Notes: a model not told the origin generated them from the sequence alone. Counted from the stretch's first letter, positions 51,387-60,774 are shown. The stretch is 64,000 nucleotides of DNA from Streptomyces akebiae (GCF_019599145.1 NZ_CP080647.1:4216001-4280000); one strand, 5' to 3'. A program made the numbers and translations.

Positions 51387-53171
51387 ATGGCCCCGGTCAC
51401 GTCCCTCACCGCCTCCGTCAACGCGCGCCTCGTCGACGCCCTCGCTTCCACCCTCCCGGAAGCCGACGGCGTCGACCCGCTGCTGCGACGCAGCGACCGG
51501 GCGGACTACCAGGCGAACGGGATCCTCGCTCTGGCGAAGAAGGCGAAGGCCAACCCGAGGGAGCTGGCGACCCAGGTCGTCTCCCGGGTGGAGTCCGGCG
51601 AGCTGATCGAGGAGATCGAGGTCTCCGGCCCCGGCTTCCTCAACATCACCCTCACCGACCAGGCCATCACCACGAACCTCGCGCAGCGGTACGCGGACGC
51701 GGACGCCCGCCTCGGCGTGCCCCTGACGGAGCACCCGGGCACGACGGTCATCGACTACGCCCAGCCGAACGTGGCGAAGGAGATGCACGTCGGTCACCTC
51801 CGTTCCGCGGTGATCGGTGACGCGGTCGTCCAGATCCTGGAGTTCACCGGCGAGAACGTGATCCGCAGGCACCACATCGGCGACTGGGGCACCCAGTTCG
51901 GCATGCTGATCCAGTATCTGGACGAGCACCCGCACGAGCTGGACCACAAGGACGCCGCCGGCGACCTCCAGGCGTCCGGTGAGGCCGCGATGTCCAACCT
52001 GGACCGGCTCTACAAGACGGCCAGGAAGCTCTTCGACTCCGACGAGGAGTTCAAGACGCGGGCCCGCCGCAGGGTGGTCGACCTCCAGGCCGGGGACCCG
52101 CACACCCTCGCCACGTGGCAGAAGTTCGTCGACGAGTCGAAGATCTACTTCTTCTCCGTCTTCGAGAAGCTCGACATGGAGATCCGCGACCCCGACATCG
52201 TCGGCGAGTCCGGTTACAACGACATGCTCGCGGAGACCTGCCGCCTCCTGGAGGAGCAGGGCGTGGCCGTCCGCTCGGAAGGCGCCCTGTGCGTCTTCTT
52301 CGACGACATCAAGGGCCCGGACGGCAACCCGGTCCCCCTGATCGTGCAGAAGTCGGACGGCGGCTACGGCTACGCGGCCACCGACCTGTCCGCCATCCGG
52401 GACCGCGTCTTCAACCTCAAGGCGAACTCCCTCCTGTACGTGGTCGACGCCCGCCAGTCCCTGCACTTCAAGATGGTCTTCGAGACGGCGCGCAGGGCGG
52501 GCTGGCTGAACGACGAGGACGTCAAGGCGTTCCAGCTCGCGTTCGGCACGGTCCTCGGCAAGGACGGCAAGCCGTTCAAGACCCGTGAGGGCGAGACGGT
52601 CCGCCTGGTCGACCTGCTCGACGAGGCGATCGACCGTGCCACCACGGTGGTGCGGGAGAAGGCCGAGAAGGTGGGCCTGACCGAGGAGGAGATCGTCGAG
52701 AACGGCCGGTACGTCGGTGTCGGCGCGGTCAAGTACGCCGACCTGTCGACCTCGGCCGTCCGGGACTACAAGTTCGACCTGGACCAGATGGTCTCGCTGA
52801 ACGGCGACACGTCCGTCTACCTCCAGTACGCGTACGCCCGTATCCAGTCGATCCTCCGCAAGGCGGGCGAGGCCCGCCCGACCGCCCACCCGGAGCTCGG
52901 ACTGGCCCCGGCCGAGCGCGCGTTGGGCCTGCACCTGGACCAGTTCGGCGAGACCGTGGCCGAGGTCGCGGAGTCGTACGAGCCGCACAAGCTGGCCGCC
53001 TACCTCTTCAAGCTGGCGACCCTGCTGACCGCGTTCTACGACCAGTGCCCGGTCCTGAAGGCCGACACCCCCACCCAGACGGAGAACCGTCTGTTCCTGG
53101 TCGACCTGACGGCCCGCACCCTGCACCGGGGCATGGCCCTGCTGGGCATCAGGACGCCCGACAAGCTCTGA
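51387..53171 (+). CDS. argS: Arginine--tRNA ligase
   Basis: A 594-residue class I arginyl-tRNA synthetase. N-terminal additional domain in the first 110 residues; HIGH motif in [57 protein letters not shown]; the C-terminal anticodon-binding domain includes [20 protein letters not shown] and the end [19 protein letters not shown] 51387 is 15 bp after GAGGAGAACGG. It is followed by a strong terminator. Confidence 0.97.
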   Translation: MAPVTSLTASVNARLVDALASTLPEADGVDPLLRRSDRADYQANGILALAKKAKANPRELATQVVSRVESGELIEEIEVSGPGFLNITLTDQAITTNLAQRYADADARLGVPLTEHPGTTVIDYAQPNVAKEMHVGHLRSAVIGDAVVQILEFTGENVIRRHHIGDWGTQFGMLIQYLDEHPHELDHKDAAGDLQASGEAAMSNLDRLYKTARKLFDSDEEFKTRARRRVVDLQAGDPHTLATWQKFVDESKIYFFSVFEKLDMEIRDPDIVGESGYNDMLAETCRLLEEQGVAVRSEGALCVFFDDIKGPDGNPVPLIVQKSDGGYGYAATDLSAIRDRVFNLKANSLLYVVDARQSLHFKMVFETARRAGWLNDEDVKAFQLAFGTVLGKDGKPFKTREGETVRLVDLLDEAIDRATTVVREKAEKVGLTEEEIVENGRYVGVGAVKYADLSTSAVRDYKFDLDQMVSLNGDTSVYLQYAYARIQSILRKAGEARPTAHPELGLAPAERALGLHLDQFGETVAEVAESYEPHKLAAYLFKLATLLTAFYDQCPVLKADTPTQTENRLFLVDLTARTLHRGMALLGIRTPDKL

Positions 53172-53187
53172 CCCAGGACAAGGAGAG

Positions 53188-53217
53188 GGGGCGGCCGTCG
53201 CGACGGCCGCCCCTTTT
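53188..53217 (+). terminator. argS terminator
   Basis: A perfect 26-bp palindrome (GGGGCGGCCGTCG and its complement) followed by TTTT, 17 bp after the argS stop. Confidence 0.92.
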
Positions 53218-53220
53218 CCT

Positions 53221-53606
53221 GGGCCGGGGCGCGCGCGGCTCAGGCGTTCGAGAGGCGGGCGCCGAACTTCTGGCCGGCGAAGCTGGTGATGGCCTGCTTC
53301 TTCACCCTGACCCGTCCCGTCCCGTCCCGATCCGATCGAACCCGATCCGATTCGATTCGATCCGATCGCCAGGCTGTCGGCCGACCCGACCGGCACGCCT
53401 GCGGGCTCGCACTCCCACCCGGGGCTGCCGTGCGAGCCGGGCGACGGATCAGGCCACGGCACGCGCGGGCGGCACGCGCACGCCCCCCGCCCGCCCCGGC
53501 GACCGGGCCCACCCCACCTCGGCCCGCCGCACAACCGCCCGCCGCTCTCCCCGAACCGACGCCACCGGTCGGGCCGCTGTCAGTGGCGGCCCCTACAGTC
53601 ACACGC
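53221..53606. other. 386-bp intergenic region with simple-sequence DNA
   Basis: Apart from a run of GTCCC and GATCC/GATTC pentamers at 53308-53362 the region is ordinary high-GC sequence. A 21-residue minus-strand frame ending at 53240 is not convincing. A TACAGT hexamer at 53594 may be the -10 of the next gene. Confidence 0.5.
53594..53599 (+). promoter_or_regulatory. Candidate -10 of a leaderless transcript
   Basis: TACAGT lies 7 bp before ATG 53607 and no ribosome binding site is present. It is compatible with transcription starting at the ATG. Confidence 0.45.
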
Positions 53607-54416
53607 ATGGCGACACTTCCCAACCCGCTGCCCCAGCTGGCGGCCGACCCGAGCGGGCGCGTGCTCGGGCTTGAGATCCCGCTCCCGCAGGGGAGGTTGA
53701 TCGACACGACGGACGAGGGCCCGTGGCACGAGCCGCTGCTGTGGTGCGCGGACGAGCCGGCGGCGCCGGGCGCCTGGGCCGCCGTCCAGCCCGCCCGCCG
53801 TACGGCGGGCCTGCTCCCGGTGCTGCTGGACGTCGGCGGCGCCCAGGGCGGGCCCCAGGAGTGGGAGTTGCTGCCCGGCGAGATGTCCTACCCCGGCGAC
53901 CACGACGCCGACGAGGTCCTGGCCGAGTTCTGGGACGCCTGCGCCACCACGGACGACCCCGACTGGCCGGGCCTCGGCAAAGCCCCGACGCCCGCCCCGG
54001 AGGCGGTGACCGACCCCGACGTCCTCGCCGCCGAGACCGCCGACGCCCTCGTCGAGGACCCGGCACGGCTGAAGGACCCCCGCCTCGCCCTGGTCCCCGC
54101 CCGCCGCAGCGCCGACATCCCGGCGGCCATCGGCTGGACCGGCCCGACGAACCACGAGAACGACGTGGCGAGGCTCTGCGCGGTCCTGCGCTCCTGGGAG
54201 GACCGCTTCGGCATACGCGTCGTCGCCCTCGCCTACGACCACCTCGTCCTCTCCGTGGCCACCCCGCCCACCACCGAGGCCGAGGCCGAAGCCCTGGCGG
54301 CCGAACACTTCGCCTTCTGCCCCGACAACATCTGGCAGGGCACGGCCGACGGCACCCGCGGTTCCTACGCCCGCACCCTCCTCCGCGAACCCCTCTGGTC
54401 CTTCTGGTGGGACTGA
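53607..54416 (+). CDS. DUF4253 family protein
   Basis: A 269-residue soluble protein. The C-terminal domain shows the DUF4253 pattern: NHENDVARLCAVLRSWEDRF, GIRVVALAYDHLVLSVATPP, HFAFCPDNIWQGT, and LWSFWWD at the end. The N-terminal half is conserved among streptomycetes (PLPQGRLIDTTDEGPWHEPL). Function is unknown; some members are linked to immunity-type proteins of toxin systems, but no toxin gene is near. Confidence 0.88.
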   Translation: MATLPNPLPQLAADPSGRVLGLEIPLPQGRLIDTTDEGPWHEPLLWCADEPAAPGAWAAVQPARRTAGLLPVLLDVGGAQGGPQEWELLPGEMSYPGDHDADEVLAEFWDACATTDDPDWPGLGKAPTPAPEAVTDPDVLAAETADALVEDPARLKDPRLALVPARRSADIPAAIGWTGPTNHENDVARLCAVLRSWEDRFGIRVVALAYDHLVLSVATPPTTEAEAEALAAEHFAFCPDNIWQGTADGTRGSYARTLLREPLWSFWWD

Positions 54417-54427
54417 GGGGGTAGCCG

Positions 54428-55729
54428 TCATCCCCGCAGCCCCACCCCCAGGCGCCGCAGCCCCTCCCGGATCTCCTCCGGCGTCTGCGTCACGAAGCAC
54501 AGCCGCAGCGTCGACCGGTCGGGCTCGCCGGCATAGAAGGGCGCCCCGGGCACGTACGCCACGTCCCGCGCGACGACGCGCGGCAGCAGCGCGGTGGTGT
54601 CGTGGGAGGAGGGGAGGCGGGCCCAGAGGAACATGCCGCCCTCGGGACGGTTCCACGTGGAGCCCGCCGGGAGCGCTTCGGCGAGGCCCGCGAGCATGGT
54701 GTCGCGCCGCTCCCGGTAGGCGTCGGCGACCCGGACGACATGGGCGTCCAGATCACGGTCGGCCAGATAGCGCGCCGCGGCGAGCTGGTTGACGGTCGGC
54801 GTGTGCAGGTCGGCCGCCTGCTTGGCGACCGCGCACGCCCGCCGCAGCCCCGCGGGCGCGCGCAGCCAGCCCAGCCGCATCCCGGGGGCCATGACCTTGG
54901 AGAAGGAGCCCAGTAGCGCCGTACGGTCCTCGGCGCCCGGGTACGAGGCGATCCACGGCACCCGGTCGCCCTCGAAGCGGAGTTCGCCGTAGGGGTCGTC
55001 CTCGACGATCCACAGTCCGCGCCGGGCGGCCACGGAGGCGACGGCCGCCCGCCGCTCGGCGGGGAGCGTGCGCCCGGTCGGGTTCTGGAAGGTGGGCACG
55101 GTGTAGAAGAGCTTCGGCCGGTGCCGTACCACCGACTCCTCCAGCGCCACCGGGTCCACCCCGTGCGCGTCGCCCGGCACGGCCACCACCCGCGCCCCCG
55201 CGAACCGGAACGCCTGGAGTGCCGCGAGATAGCAGGGGTCCTCGACCAGGACGACGTCCCCGGGCTCCAGCAGCGCGGTGGCGAGCAGCGACAGCGCCTG
55301 CTGCGAGCCGGTGGTGACGAGCACTCCGTCCGCGCCGGTCGCCAGCCCGCGCGCCCCGTACCGCGCCGCGAGCGCCGCCCGGAGCACCGGTTCGCCCTCG
55401 GTCGTCGCGTACTGCAGTGCGCGCCCCGCGGACTCGGCGAGCACATCGCGGTAGGCGGCGGCTATCCCCTCCGTGTCGAACAGCTCCGGCGCGGGCAGTC
55501 CACCGGCGAAGTTGACGACTTCGGGACGCGAGGTGACGGCGAGGATGTCTCGAACGGGGGAACCGCCGACGGCCGCGACCCGCTCCGCGAAGCCGGGCAC
55601 GGCCGCCCCGGCGCCCGCCCCACCTTCGTCCCCCGAACCGCCCCCGGCCCTCGTCTTCGCGACAAACCCCACGTCATACGCGGCACGCACGGCATCCACG
55701 GCACCCATCCCACGGCTCCTTCGCCACAC
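54428..55729 (-). CDS. PLP-dependent aminotransferase (2-aminoadipate/LysN-like)
   Basis: A 433-residue fold-type I aminotransferase of the MocR/LysN branch but without an HTH domain. VVNFAGGLPAPELFDTEG, YATTEGEPVLRAALAARYG, VLVTTGSQQALSLLATALLE, YTVPTFQNPTGRTLP, IVEDDPYGELRF and the PLP-lysine motif LGSFSKVMAPGMRLGW are clear. The first 45 residues are low complexity and the real start may be internal. It may act on branched-chain or aromatic amino acids. Confidence 0.92.
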   Translation of the reverse strand: MWRRSRGMGAVDAVRAAYDVGFVAKTRAGGGSGDEGGAGAGAAVPGFAERVAAVGGSPVRDILAVTSRPEVVNFAGGLPAPELFDTEGIAAAYRDVLAESAGRALQYATTEGEPVLRAALAARYGARGLATGADGVLVTTGSQQALSLLATALLEPGDVVLVEDPCYLAALQAFRFAGARVVAVPGDAHGVDPVALEESVVRHRPKLFYTVPTFQNPTGRTLPAERRAAVASVAARRGLWIVEDDPYGELRFEGDRVPWIASYPGAEDRTALLGSFSKVMAPGMRLGWLRAPAGLRRACAVAKQAADLHTPTVNQLAAARYLADRDLDAHVVRVADAYRERRDTMLAGLAEALPAGSTWNRPEGGMFLWARLPSSHDTTALLPRVVARDVAYVPGAPFYAGEPDRSTLRLCFVTQTPEEIREGLRRLGVGLRG

Positions 55730-55836
55730 CCGGACGGCACGACCCCGCCCCTGCCCGCACCCTAGACAGGTGCATGCCCCCTACACCCACCATTTCCGCG
55801 ATGCGGACGGCCGTCGCCACCCCCTAGGCTGCGCGC

Positions 55837-56769
55837 ATGCTGCCCAGCGTGGACACGAACGACGAGTTGGAAGAAGTCGTCGGTGACGAGGCACTGCTGC
55901 GACCCGCTGCCCAGGATCTCTGCGGTCAGCTCGGTCTCGCAGGCGCGCGGATCGTGCGTTTTCCCGAGGGCTCGCTGCCGGTGTACGCCGTCGGCGACGC
56001 CCTCGTCCTCAAGCTGTATCCGGGTTTCGAAGCCGCGCAAGCCGTCCGTGAGGCCCGCCTGTTGTCGATCCTGTGGGGCAAACTCCCCATCCCCACACCC
56101 AGGTTGCACTCGGCGGACCAGTACAAGAACGGCTGGCGCTACGTGCTGATGTCCCGGCTGCCCGGTGAGGACCTCAACGAGGCCTGGCCCCGGATCCCCC
56201 GGCCGGATCAGGAACGCATCGTCGCCGAGGCCGCCGAGGGCCTGGCCGCCCTGCACGCCCTGGACGCCTCGCCGGTCGTCCCGCTCACCGGGCCGCCGGA
56301 CTGGGGCGGCTTCCTCGCCGCCCAGCGCGCGGCGGCGGTCGAACAGCAGCGGAGCGGCGGTCTCACAGGCCCCTGGCTCGAACAGATCCCGGACTTCCTC
56401 CGCTCGGTCCCCCTGCCCGCCGCGCGCCGCCCGGTGCTGCTGCACACCGAGTTCATGCGCGAGCACCTCACCGTCGACCCCCATGACGGCTGGCGCCTGA
56501 CCGGCCTCTTCGACTTCGAGCCGGCCATGGTCGGCGACCCCGCCTACGACTTCGTCAGCGTCGGCCTCTACCTCACCCGAGCCGACCCCACCCTCCTGAA
56601 GCTCTTCTACGAGGCCTACGGCCACCCCCCGTTCGACCCCCGCGAGCTGATGGCCTACACCCTCCTGCACGTCTACAGCGACCTGAACTGGTACCTGCGC
56701 AGCCTCCCGGCCCCGCCCAGCCAGACACTGGACTCCTTGGCGGAGACGTGGTTCGGAACGGGGGGATGA
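55837..56769 (+). CDS. APH-like phosphotransferase family protein with altered active site
   Basis: A 310-residue kinase-fold protein. N-lobe lysine: GDALVLKLYPGFEAAQAVRE. Hinge: YVLMSRLPGEDLNEAWPRI. The Brenner motif reads LLHTEFMREHLTVD: the catalytic Asp position is Glu and the metal-binding Asn position is His. The DFG-like Asp is in TGLFDFEPAMVGDPAYDF, which is normal. It may still act, as some family members carry similar changes, or be a pseudo-enzyme. Confidence 0.85.
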   Translation: MLPSVDTNDELEEVVGDEALLRPAAQDLCGQLGLAGARIVRFPEGSLPVYAVGDALVLKLYPGFEAAQAVREARLLSILWGKLPIPTPRLHSADQYKNGWRYVLMSRLPGEDLNEAWPRIPRPDQERIVAEAAEGLAALHALDASPVVPLTGPPDWGGFLAAQRAAAVEQQRSGGLTGPWLEQIPDFLRSVPLPAARRPVLLHTEFMREHLTVDPHDGWRLTGLFDFEPAMVGDPAYDFVSVGLYLTRADPTLLKLFYEAYGHPPFDPRELMAYTLLHVYSDLNWYLRSLPAPPSQTLDSLAETWFGTGG

Positions 56770-56788
56770 CACCTGAGGGATCGGGGGT

Positions 56789-56809
56789 GAAGGGGGCCCG
56801 GCCCCCTTC
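56789..56809. terminator. Hairpin between convergent genes
   Basis: GAAGGGGGC-CCG-GCCCCCTTC, a perfect 9-bp stem, directly adjoining the fourth copy of the dispersed repeat. Confidence 0.75.
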
Positions 56810-56838
56810 AGGCACGCGGGGAACTCCGCGACCAGCCC
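56807..56838. repeat. Dispersed repeat, copy 4
   Basis: TTCAGGCACGCGGGGAACTC followed by CGCGACCAGCC. Diverged from the others by a few bases but keeps the GCGGGGAACT core. Confidence 0.75.
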
Positions 56839-56874
56839 CCACTCACCCGCACCCGACCACCCACCCGTCATCCC

Positions 56875-57777
56875 TCAGCGCTTACGCCCCACCGCCGCGT
56901 ACACATTGATGTCCGCGTCGGTCACATCATTGATGTCCCGATACCGAACCCGCTCGATGTCGTCCATCCCGGCCAGCACATGCGGCTCCACCGCCTCGGG
57001 CACCGGCGCACCGTCCGAGAACCGCCAGTGGTGCGCCGGCACCACCCCGGGCTCGTCCACCACGAGCCCGCTCTCCTCGAAGAACCGCGCCACCTGGTCC
57101 TTGGACCGCAGCACGAAGGTGAACCCCCGCTTGGTGTAGGTCTCCTGGACGGCGCGGATCTTCGCGGGGTTGAGGTCCTCGGTCAGATGACTGAGGACCA
57201 GCCGGCTCCCGGCGGGCAGCGCCCGCACCAGCTCCCGCACGACGCGGTACGCCTCGTCGTTCTCCACGAAATGCAGGATCGCCACCAGGCACAGCGCGAT
57301 CGGCCGGTCGAAGTCGAGCGTCTTCGCGGCCGCTTCGAGGATCCCCGCCGGTGACGTGAGGTCGGCGTCGATGTAGTCCGTGGCCCCCTCGGGCCCGCTC
57401 GTGAGCAACGCGCGCGCGTGGGCGAGCACCACCGGGTCGTTGTCGACGTACACGACCCGTGAGTCGGGGACGATTCCCTGGGCGATCTGGTGCACGTTCT
57501 CGGCGGTCGGCAGCCCGGTGCCGATGTCGAGGAACTGCCGGATGCCCTCGTCCCTGGTGAGCGTGGTCACCGCCCGGCGCATGAAGTCACGGTTGTGGCG
57601 GACGTCCAGGTAGCCGCGCGGATTGGCGGCCAGCGCCGCGGCGGCCGCCTCCCGGTCCACCGGGTAGTTGTCCTTGCCGCCGAGGAAGACGTCGTAGACC
57701 CGTGCCGGGTGCGCCTTGGTGGTGTCGATTCTCCGCCGCAGCTCGGCGGGGTCCTGGCTGAGCGCGTCACCGGCCAT
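56875..57777 (-). CDS. SAM-dependent methyltransferase, DUF574/Methyltransf_19 type
   Basis: A 300-residue protein of a family abundant in Streptomyces. N-terminal signature: TKAHPARVYDVFLGGKDNYP, VDREAAAAALAANPRGYLDV, NRDFMRRAVTTLTRDEGIRQ. SAM motif: FLDIGTGLPTAENVHQIAQ and VVYVDNDPVVLAHARALL. The role of the family is not established. ATG start at 57777. Confidence 0.93.
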   Translation of the reverse strand: MAGDALSQDPAELRRRIDTTKAHPARVYDVFLGGKDNYPVDREAAAAALAANPRGYLDVRHNRDFMRRAVTTLTRDEGIRQFLDIGTGLPTAENVHQIAQGIVPDSRVVYVDNDPVVLAHARALLTSGPEGATDYIDADLTSPAGILEAAAKTLDFDRPIALCLVAILHFVENDEAYRVVRELVRALPAGSRLVLSHLTEDLNPAKIRAVQETYTKRGFTFVLRSKDQVARFFEESGLVVDEPGVVPAHHWRFSDGAPVPEAVEPHVLAGMDDIERVRYRDINDVTDADINVYAAVGRKR

Positions 57778-57855
57778 GAATCTCTCCCTGGGGGTCGGTC
57801 ATTGAATGACCAACAACCTAACGCCCCAGGGGAGTTGCCGCGTCACGTCGCCGCG

Positions 57856-58212
57856 TCAGGGCTGCACCGGATACGCCTTCGGGTCGGGGCCGTACTGGTT
57901 GGCGTCCCGCTGGCCCTCGGTGGCCATGAAGATGATCATGAAGATGAATCCGACGCAGGGGACGAGCCCTATGAGGACCCACCAGCCGCTCTTGCCGGTG
58001 TCGTGCAGCCGCCGCACGCTGACCGCCAGGGACGGCAGGAAGAGGGCGACGCTGAGGAGGAGTTGCGGCGCCTGCGAGTCCAGGACGAGACCGAGGAGGT
58101 ACAGAGCGACATAGATGAGCGAGCTGATCAGCGTGAACATCCAGTACTCCTGGCGGCGCGCCCGCCCGCTGAAGACCGCGTACTTCTTGAGCACTTCGAT
58201 GAACCAGTTCAT
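57856..58212 (-). CDS. DUF805 membrane protein
   Basis: A 118-residue protein with four hydrophobic spans. WFIEVLKKYAVFSGRARRQE, YWMFTLISSLIYVALYLLGL, LAVSVRRLHDTGKSGWWVLI and LVPCVGFIFMIIFMATEG make up the DUF805 pattern. Function unknown. It lies behind an 84-bp gap full of nested inverted repeats. Confidence 0.93.
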   Translation of the reverse strand: MNWFIEVLKKYAVFSGRARRQEYWMFTLISSLIYVALYLLGLVLDSQAPQLLLSVALFLPSLAVSVRRLHDTGKSGWWVLIGLVPCVGFIFMIIFMATEGQRDANQYGPDPKAYPVQP

Positions 58213-58225
58213 GGCTTCCCCCGAA

Positions 58226-58298
58226 AATCGGCATAGGTGCGCCCCGGAAATCGGGGGCAGGCGCAGAACCTATGCCGATTGATGAGAACTCGTCAATC
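58226..58298. promoter_or_regulatory. Nested inverted repeats upstream of the DUF805 gene
   Basis: AATCGGCATAGGT (58226-58238) and ACCTATGCCGATT (58268-58280) are perfect complements; inside them CCCCG/CGGGG forms a second stem, and GATTGA/TCAATC (58277-58282 and 58293-58298) makes a third. The array fills the gap between two minus-strand genes. Confidence 0.7.
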
Positions 58299-59754
58299 AG
58301 TTACCGCTCTCGTCCTCGCCCTTCCCCAGCGTCGTCCCCTCCGGGACCCACTTCGGCCCGCCGAGCGGATACTCGTACGCCGGGCGCCCGTTGTTGCCGC
58401 TCGTACGGAACGGCCGGCCGTCGTCGTCCAGCGTCAGCGTGCCGCTGCGGGACCCGGCGGTCCACTCCAGCTCCAGGTACCAGCTGACGTAGTACGCGGA
58501 GGCGTCGGCGGTGATGTAGTACACCTCCGGATCGGACTGACTGACCGAGTAGGGGAAGTTCCTGCTGCCCGCCTTGGGCTTCACATCGGGGCGCGCGGCG
58601 TCGAGGGCGATCGTGAAGGAGCGGGTCGGGACACCGGCCCCGCAGCCGACACCCGGGTAGCCCATGGCGTAGTCGTTCCAGGCCAGGGGCGACCGTTTGT
58701 CGGTCATCCGGACCTTGAGGCTCCGCACGACGACGGTCTCCTCGCCGGCGCCCTGCACGGTGAGCGTCAGGAACTGCTTCCCCGACGCCACGGCCCCCTC
58801 CGACGACACCCAGGCGGGCGCGTCCTGCTCCAGCGGCGGCGGCCCCACCTCCGCGGGCGTCCGGTCGGCCAGATACCGCTGGGAGCAGGGGTCCTCCCAG
58901 GTGTACGGCTCCACCTTCACGTCCAGCGGCACCGGAAGGGACGCGTCCGCCCCGCCGGCGCCGCCGGGGCTGCTCGGGGTCGCGGTGGCCGAGGCCCCCG
59001 CCCCCTTGCCGGCATCCTCGCCCTTCTTGCCGCCGGACTCGCTCGCGGAACCGGAGGGCGAGGCACCGGTGGGTGAAGCGGAGTCGCCGTCGGCCTTCTC
59101 CTCGCCGCGGCTGTCGACGGACGCGGCCCCGGCCGTACGCCCGGCCCCGTCCTCCTTCCCACCGGACGGCAGACTCAGGGCGAGCGTCACCGCCCCGAGC
59201 ACGGCGGCCACGGCCACCCCGGCGACGAGCGCGACCCGCGTACGCCGCCGAGCGGGCCCCCGTTCCCGGGACCCTGCGGAAACGACACCGCCGATCACGG
59301 TCTCCGTCTCGGCGTCCTCGGGCGCCTCGACCGCCGAGCCACTCTCCTCCACGGCGGCCGACCGCGAACCCGCACCCGAACTCGAACCCGCGCCCGAATC
59401 CGAATCCGCACCCGCACCCGCACCCGCACCCGCACCCGCACCCGCACCACGCTCCTCCGCCGCCGCCCCGGCGGAGTCACCCCCCTTGCGCCGACGCATC
59501 GCGTCCGCGAGCACCCACGTCCGATGGAGCTCGACCAACTCCTCCGGGGAGGCCTTGCAGAGGCGGGCCAGCCGCTCGACGGGGGCGTAGTCCGTCGGCA
59601 CGGCGTCCCCGTTGCAGTACCGGTGAAGCGTCGACGTACTCATGTGGAGCCGCTTGGCGAGCACCCCGTAGCTCAGCCCGGAGCGCTCCTTCAACTCCCT
59701 CAGCAGCTCGGCGAAATCAGCCCCCGGGCCGTTCGCGGTACCGCTCCCCGACAC
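58297..59754 (-). CDS. HTH (XRE-type) protein with a single membrane span
   Basis: A 485-residue protein. The N-terminus is an XRE HTH: FAELLRELKERSGLSYGVLA, KRLHMSTSTLHRYCNGDAVP. After a Gly-Ala/Asp-Ser low-complexity part, VALVAGVAVAAVLGAVTLAL is a transmembrane span, and the last about 180 residues (SLKVRMTDKRSPLAWNDYAM, WYLELEWTAGSRSGTLTLDD) would be outside the cell. This layout occurs often in Streptomyces and may link surface sensing to DNA binding. GTG 59754 has GAGGAGG upstream. Confidence 0.88.
   Translation of the reverse strand: MSGSGTANGPGADFAELLRELKERSGLSYGVLAKRLHMSTSTLHRYCNGDAVPTDYAPVERLARLCKASPEELVELHRTWVLADAMRRRKGGDSAGAAAEERGAGAGAGAGAGAGADSDSGAGSSSGAGSRSAAVEESGSAVEAPEDAETETVIGGVVSAGSRERGPARRRTRVALVAGVAVAAVLGAVTLALSLPSGGKEDGAGRTAGAASVDSRGEEKADGDSASPTGASPSGSASESGGKKGEDAGKGAGASATATPSSPGGAGGADASLPVPLDVKVEPYTWEDPCSQRYLADRTPAEVGPPPLEQDAPAWVSSEGAVASGKQFLTLTVQGAGEETVVVRSLKVRMTDKRSPLAWNDYAMGYPGVGCGAGVPTRSFTIALDAARPDVKPKAGSRNFPYSVSQSDPEVYYITADASAYYVSWYLELEWTAGSRSGTLTLDDDGRPFRTSGNNGRPAYEYPLGGPKWVPEGTTLGKGEDESGN
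59406..59450. repeat. CGCACC hexanucleotide repeat in the HTH gene
   Basis: Six to seven copies of CGCACC encode GAGAGAGAGAGA. It is of the same kind as the (ACCGGC)5 tract in resB. Confidence 0.8.
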
Positions 59755-60002
59755 GTCCTCCTCCGTCCCCTCACGTCCCGCGCGTCCCGTTCCGCGTTCC
59801 AGGGAAGGGATATTTCCGCAGGTCAAAGCCCTCGCGAGCGTTCCAGTGTCCCTGATCGTCCGTCGGCTGTGGCGGCCGGGACGGATCACCCCACAAGCTT
59901 GAGTCATCCAAGCACGCCGCTCCCGGCACACCGGTCGAGCGGCACGGCTTCGAGCACTTGTTCTCAGCCTTCTCCACTTGCTTTGTCCGGAAGGGACCTC
60001 TC

Positions 60003-60740
60003 ATGCGCACGCTTCGCTCCGCCCGCTCCGCCCGCCCCGCCCGTCTGCTCGCCGTGACGGGAGCGGCGCTCGCCGCCCTCGCCCTCACCGCGTGCGACAA
60101 CGGCATGGGCACGAGGGACGAGGGGGCGGCGGGCGGTTCGACCTCGTCCTCCCAGAGCACGGGCGGCTCCGGCACGACCGGGGGCTCCGGCACGACCGGC
60201 GGTTCGACCACCGGAGGCTCCACGAGCACGGGCGGCGCATCCACCACCGGCGGCACCACGGCCGACAAGGCCTCCTCGAAGGGCGGGACCTCGGACCCCT
60301 CCGACCCCGAGAACCGCGTCACCTGCAACGGGTCCACCACCACCGTCACCGCGCAGCCGGTGTCGCGCCCGCTCAACCACATGCTGATCACCGTCAAGAA
60401 CACCGGTTCGAAGTACTGCGACCTCTACTACAACCCCACGGTCCGGTTCGGTGAGGCCCAGTCGGCGCCGCGCGTGATCGAGGAGTCGCAGCCGCAGGCC
60501 GTGGTGACACTGGCCCCCGGCGAGTCCGGCTACGCCGGCGTCCTCCTCTCCGCCGCCGACGGCAGCGGCGGCAAGGGCACGACGGAGAAGAAGGTCGTCA
60601 TCCACTTCCAGGGCGCCGAGGCCGGCAGCGACGCCGGCTCCCCCGCGTCCCCCGCGCTCCCGGCCAAGGGCGTCTACGTCGACAACTCCGTGGCCGTCAC
60701 CTACTGGCAGTCGACCATGGAGGACGCCCTGCAGTACTGA
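60003..60740 (+). CDS. DUF4232 lipoprotein
   Basis: A 245-residue secreted lipoprotein. Signal peptide with lipobox LALTAC near residue 30, then a G/S/T-rich stretch (about 42-90) with TTGGS repeats, and a DUF4232 beta-sandwich: HMLITVKNTGSKYCDLYYNP, PQAVVTLAPGESGYAGVLLS, and KKVVIHFQGAEAG. Two cysteines (VTCN and KYCD) may form a disulfide. ATG 60003 follows GGAAGGGA. Function unknown. Confidence 0.9.
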   Translation: MRTLRSARSARPARLLAVTGAALAALALTACDNGMGTRDEGAAGGSTSSSQSTGGSGTTGGSGTTGGSTTGGSTSTGGASTTGGTTADKASSKGGTSDPSDPENRVTCNGSTTTVTAQPVSRPLNHMLITVKNTGSKYCDLYYNPTVRFGEAQSAPRVIEESQPQAVVTLAPGESGYAGVLLSAADGSGGKGTTEKKVVIHFQGAEAGSDAGSPASPALPAKGVYVDNSVAVTYWQSTMEDALQY

Positions 60741-60774
60741 GCCGAGCGGTACCGGGGTCGGGGCCCTACGGCTG

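Noticed and set aside
53240..53302. 21-residue minus-strand peptide frame ending at 53240
   Set aside because: No ribosome binding site and no context. It may be a gene-end remnant but cannot be supported.
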